Source of the DNA: Bacillota bacterium
Lineage (GTDB): Bacteria; Bacillota; Clostridia; Lachnospirales; Lachnospiraceae
Length of the DNA: 6,064 nucleotides
Reading direction: 5' to 3'
Assembly: GCA_023441145.1 (NCBI GenBank)
Contig: JAEZQN010000298.1
Coordinates: 1 to 6,064 of the forward strand
Within the stretch, counting starts at the first letter, position 1. Every line of letters starts with the position of its first letter. Made by a program: the position numbers and the translations under genes. Positions 3,240 through 6,064 of the stretch are shown piece after piece. Below the pieces are notes generated by a model. That model was not told the origin of the DNA, made no database searches, and saw only the letters and a list, made by a program, of their open reading frames with translations.

Positions 3240-6059
3240 TTAGTCTTCTCCTAACTTCAAGGCCTGTGCAATCTTTAGCTTATTGACAATACCAGCTAAC
3301 ACACACATACATGCCACAAAGACAAGGGCAATAATAACAAACAATCGTACCATATCACTTGACTCGGTCATGAGCTCCAATGGGAGAGCTTGATTATCTC
3401 CCGTATAGGCAATCTGAATCATAGGAATATATAGTCTTGAGGCTATAACTCCGATGATAGCACCGAAGACTATGGACAAGCCACCTGTAAATAACTGTTC
3501 ATTAATTAACATATGTATAATCTGCCCCTTCGACATACCCATGGCTCGAAATACACCAAACAGCAATTCCCTACTTCTTATGGACAAAATCCAGTAAATC
3601 AGATACCCAATACAGCATAAGATAAGAATAACAATAAAGCTCATGGTTAGGATACCGTTTGTTCCTTGGAAAAGTGGATCTTTACTGATACTTAATACGT
3701 TTTGCTTTTTGTCTAAAAGACTTACTAGTCCTATATTATTTTTATCAACCATATCGTAAAAGAAATTAGTATCCGAATTCTTTACTTTTAACCACACCTG
3801 ATATGGTTCTACATTCCACTGCTGCTGAACATAGCTTAGATTTGCTATTACCATGTAATTGTCAACTGATTCACTAGTTCCATTCTCGTATGTTTCAATA
3901 TGGGTTGGCTTGTAGCCTGGCCAATAGTCAACAAATCCATATACGATACCATTAAGTTGCTTATCTCCTTTAATATTATAGCCATAAATATCATCTGCAT
4001 TTGAGATTAAAATGGTATCTCCAATCTTATAGTTCTTTTTTGTCATATAATTAGAGGATAACAGCACTGCATTTGTATTGGTTGACAGTACATTTAGATA
4101 TTCATTAAACATATGATTATTTAAACCCTCAGGAAGAAATGCGGTATTTCCAAAGTTCTTTGTATTGATACCCATTAACTCAGATATCATATTACCACCG
4201 TTATCAATTTTAACCATAGAATTACGATATACCTTAGCTGCCGATTCTACTTCATCCGGCTGAGTATAACGATTATACTCCGGTTCAGTCCATAAGAATG
4301 GTAAGTCAATAGATCTTTTTACCTCCGCTAAATTACTTCTCCAAGATTCCTTAAAGACAAGGTCTGCTCCAGCAGAATATTCTGTGTTCTTTTCGGCATT
4401 TAAAACAATGGTCCTTGCTATGGTAGCATTAAAAATACCTAGTGCCACTGTGAGAATAGTAAACACCATAATAAAATACTGTTTATTTCTCGTACGGAGT
4501 ATCTGTAAAAAGGAGGCATAATTGGCTGGTTTCCACTTCTTTTTTCTCAGTCCATAAATCAGGCTAACCATGAGTGGTTGGAAACGAAGTACTACCAATC
4601 CTGCTCCTAGAATAAACATGGAGGAACTTAAAAACAAAAGCGGATCCACGCTATTTCCTGAAACAACACGGAATAAGATTTGCTCCTGTTGTTGACTATA
4701 AGAATAATAACCATACAGGGATACCCCAAGAAGAACGATGTCCAGATAAAACCTCTGCCACAGTTGTTTACGACTACGAGCTTTCTTCTGTTTTAAGTTT
4801 ACAATACTAATAGCACTACTTTTTAGTACAGGTAAAATAGTAATAAGTATAGATATCAGTACCGCAGCAAAGCTGTAAAGAAATACACTTTTACTATAAT
4901 TTATTCTTAAAGACGTTCTTTGAACAAACTCTAAGAATGCATTGGCAGAACCTAGTACTTTACACATAAAACTTGCAAGTGGTAACCCAAGTATAAGGCT
5001 TCCCACAGATAAATAGGTAGATTGAAGTAAGTATAAAACTAAGATTTGTCTCTTACTTGCACCACGGCTCTTAAATAATGCAATCTCACTATCCTCTAAG
5101 CTAAGCATCTGACTAGAAATCATAAAGATAAAAGCACAAAGTAACATAAACACTGGTATGACTAATATGATCATAGTGGCCTGAGTGCGATTTACTTTTG
5201 CACTATAATTATCAATAACCTGTAAATAGGCAGGGTCACTAAAAGAACTGGTTCCCACATTAGTTGTGGCTATCATGGATTTCGTTTGCTCCTCTAGAGA
5301 ATCCACTTGCCCTGGAGTAATTTGCTTATAATCAAAGTTCACTACCCATTTACCTACTACTAGATTGTGATATTGCTTATCATATAAGAACTGAGACTCA
5401 TAGATATCTTCGCTAATAATAAATCCAGTTTTTATAGTAGAAGGGGCTTGGTCCCAATAAATATCACTTTCATCGGATACTGAGAAGATTCCTACGATTC
5501 TAAACTTAAGTTCGATTCCATCCTTGCCTGTTAAATTGGAACAGACGAATTCATCCCCTATTAATAAATTCATACTAGTAAATGTAGCCTGGGTGACAAC
5601 AACATCGATAAATCCATCTTCTCCAATGGTATCAGAAAATTCTGAGCCAGATAATATCTTACTATGGTTTTTAAAATCTGACATGGACATCACCTTGGCC
5701 ACCTTGTCTAAATCTTTGCCATCCCGAATCATCTTTGGGGTCATATTTAAATCGGGTACAGTATACTGGGTTGCACTTCCTATCATAGTTAACCCTAGTG
5801 TATTACAGATATTTTTACTGTTTTCTTCCATCTCCCAAAACTTCTTTAACTGCTTTTCACTATCCATCTTGTGACCTAAAACAATTCGAGCAGGATATGT
5901 ACTATTGTTTTCCTGATAATTATTAAACTCTGTCACGAGCATCTTCTGCATAGATGCTTCCTTATACATTGGAAAACTGGCTGCAATAGCAATAAGCAGT
6001 ATATTACCAATTAGAAGACTGATAACCAGCCACTTTTTATGCATAAGTTTTTGTAGCAT
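3240..6059 (-). CDS. FtsX-like ABC transporter permease with duplicated FtsX domains
   Basis: A 939-residue membrane protein. About ten membrane segments can be read: 10-28, 294-316, 340-365, 393-414, 438-452, 473-491, 527-547, 804-827, 855-878 and 904-924. Two large outside domains lie at about 30-290 and 552-800. Each half has an FtsX domain whose cytoplasmic coupling loop is seen as SEIALFKSRGASKRQIL (324-340) and RELLFGVFRAMGMSKGQII (830-848). The chain thus carries both halves that MacB- or LolCE-type systems supply as a dimer. FtsX-type permeases usually act by mechanotransmission, moving molecules from the outer membrane leaflet or exterior rather than through a channel. The ATG at 6057-6059 is followed by a Lys-containing stretch and TM1 as expected, but only 5 upstream bases are visible, so its ribosome binding site and promoter cannot be checked. 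First visible gene of the operon with two ATPases. No HlyD/MacA-like partner is in the window. Substrate unknown. Confidence 0.92.
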   Translation of the reverse strand: MLQKLMHKKWLVISLLIGNILLIAIAASFPMYKEASMQKMLVTEFNNYQENNSTYPARIVLGHKMDSEKQLKKFWEMEENSKNICNTLGLTMIGSATQYTVPDLNMTPKMIRDGKDLDKVAKVMSMSDFKNHSKILSGSEFSDTIGEDGFIDVVVTQATFTSMNLLIGDEFVCSNLTGKDGIELKFRIVGIFSVSDESDIYWDQAPSTIKTGFIISEDIYESQFLYDKQYHNLVVGKWVVNFDYKQITPGQVDSLEEQTKSMIATTNVGTSSFSDPAYLQVIDNYSAKVNRTQATMIILVIPVFMLLCAFIFMISSQMLSLEDSEIALFKSRGASKRQILVLYLLQSTYLSVGSLILGLPLASFMCKVLGSANAFLEFVQRTSLRINYSKSVFLYSFAAVLISILITILPVLKSSAISIVNLKQKKARSRKQLWQRFYLDIVLLGVSLYGYYSYSQQQEQILFRVVSGNSVDPLLFLSSSMFILGAGLVVLRFQPLMVSLIYGLRKKKWKPANYASFLQILRTRNKQYFIMVFTILTVALGIFNATIARTIVLNAEKNTEYSAGADLVFKESWRSNLAEVKRSIDLPFLWTEPEYNRYTQPDEVESAAKVYRNSMVKIDNGGNMISELMGINTKNFGNTAFLPEGLNNHMFNEYLNVLSTNTNAVLLSSNYMTKKNYKIGDTILISNADDIYGYNIKGDKQLNGIVYGFVDYWPGYKPTHIETYENGTSESVDNYMVIANLSYVQQQWNVEPYQVWLKVKNSDTNFFYDMVDKNNIGLVSLLDKKQNVLSISKDPLFQGTNGILTMSFIVILILCCIGYLIYWILSIRSRELLFGVFRAMGMSKGQIIHMLINEQLFTGGLSIVFGAIIGVIASRLYIPMIQIAYTGDNQALPLELMTESSDMVRLFVIIALVFVACMCVLAGIVNKLKIAQALKLGED

Positions 6060-6064
6060 TAATC

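Noticed and set aside
5524..5874. 116-aa plus-strand open frame opposite the permease
   Set aside because: Antisense shadow of the first outside domain of the permease; no domain pattern.
1655..6059. Calling the operon LolCDE, MacAB or BceAB
   Set aside because: The permease is a single duplicated chain with two ATPase genes and no adaptor. A Gram-positive cell has no Lol pathway, and the permease is larger, with a different topology from a typical BceB.
1..6064. CRISPR array, insertion sequence, phage or defence system
   Set aside because: No spaced direct repeats, terminal inverted repeats, transposase, integrase or defence-type domains were found on either strand.

Overview
All recognisable genes in this window lie on the minus strand. 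The DNA is AT-rich by eye, with A/T-rich third positions and AAGGAGG-type ribosome binding sites. Together with the protein types, this points to a low-GC Firmicute of the class Clostridia, most likely Lachnospiraceae or a close relative. That placement is an inference from style and family resemblance; nothing in the window names the organism.

Read in the direction of transcription (from high to low coordinates), the first unit is a three-gene ABC exporter operon. It consists of a 939-aa FtsX-type permease with two FtsX domains (3240-6059; its start lies 5 bases from the window edge), a 225-aa LolD/MacB-type ATPase (2535-3212), and a second, 295-aa ATPase (1655-2542). The first gap is 27 bases with a very strong ribosome binding site. 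The two ATPase genes overlap by 8 bases. The unit ends at a strong hairpin terminator (about 1593-1630). The most likely working form is one pseudo-dimeric permease with a heterodimer of two different ATPases. Its substrate cannot be read from the sequence; peptide, lipid or antibiotic export, or a mechanotransmission role, are all possible for this superfamily.

The second unit begins at a recognisable extended -10 promoter (about 1520-1547). It holds a COG1313 (PflX-like) radical SAM protein (546-1487), followed after 52 bases by the start of a TrmA/RlmD-family 23S rRNA uracil-5-methyltransferase (1-493, cut by the left edge). No terminator is visible between these two, so they may be co-transcribed.

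The most unusual point is the second ATPase. About 44 residues of a SpoVT/AbrB-like swapped-hairpin domain are fused to its C-terminus, but three of the four arginines that I recall contacting DNA in AbrB are missing. The same protein also lacks the conserved Arg after its ABC signature. The rRNA methyltransferase has a lysine-rich, low-complexity N-terminus where many relatives carry a TRAM domain. I see no RNA genes, CRISPR array, insertion sequence, integrase or other sign of a mobile element. Apart from the ATPase-AbrB fusion, this looks like an ordinary chromosomal region.
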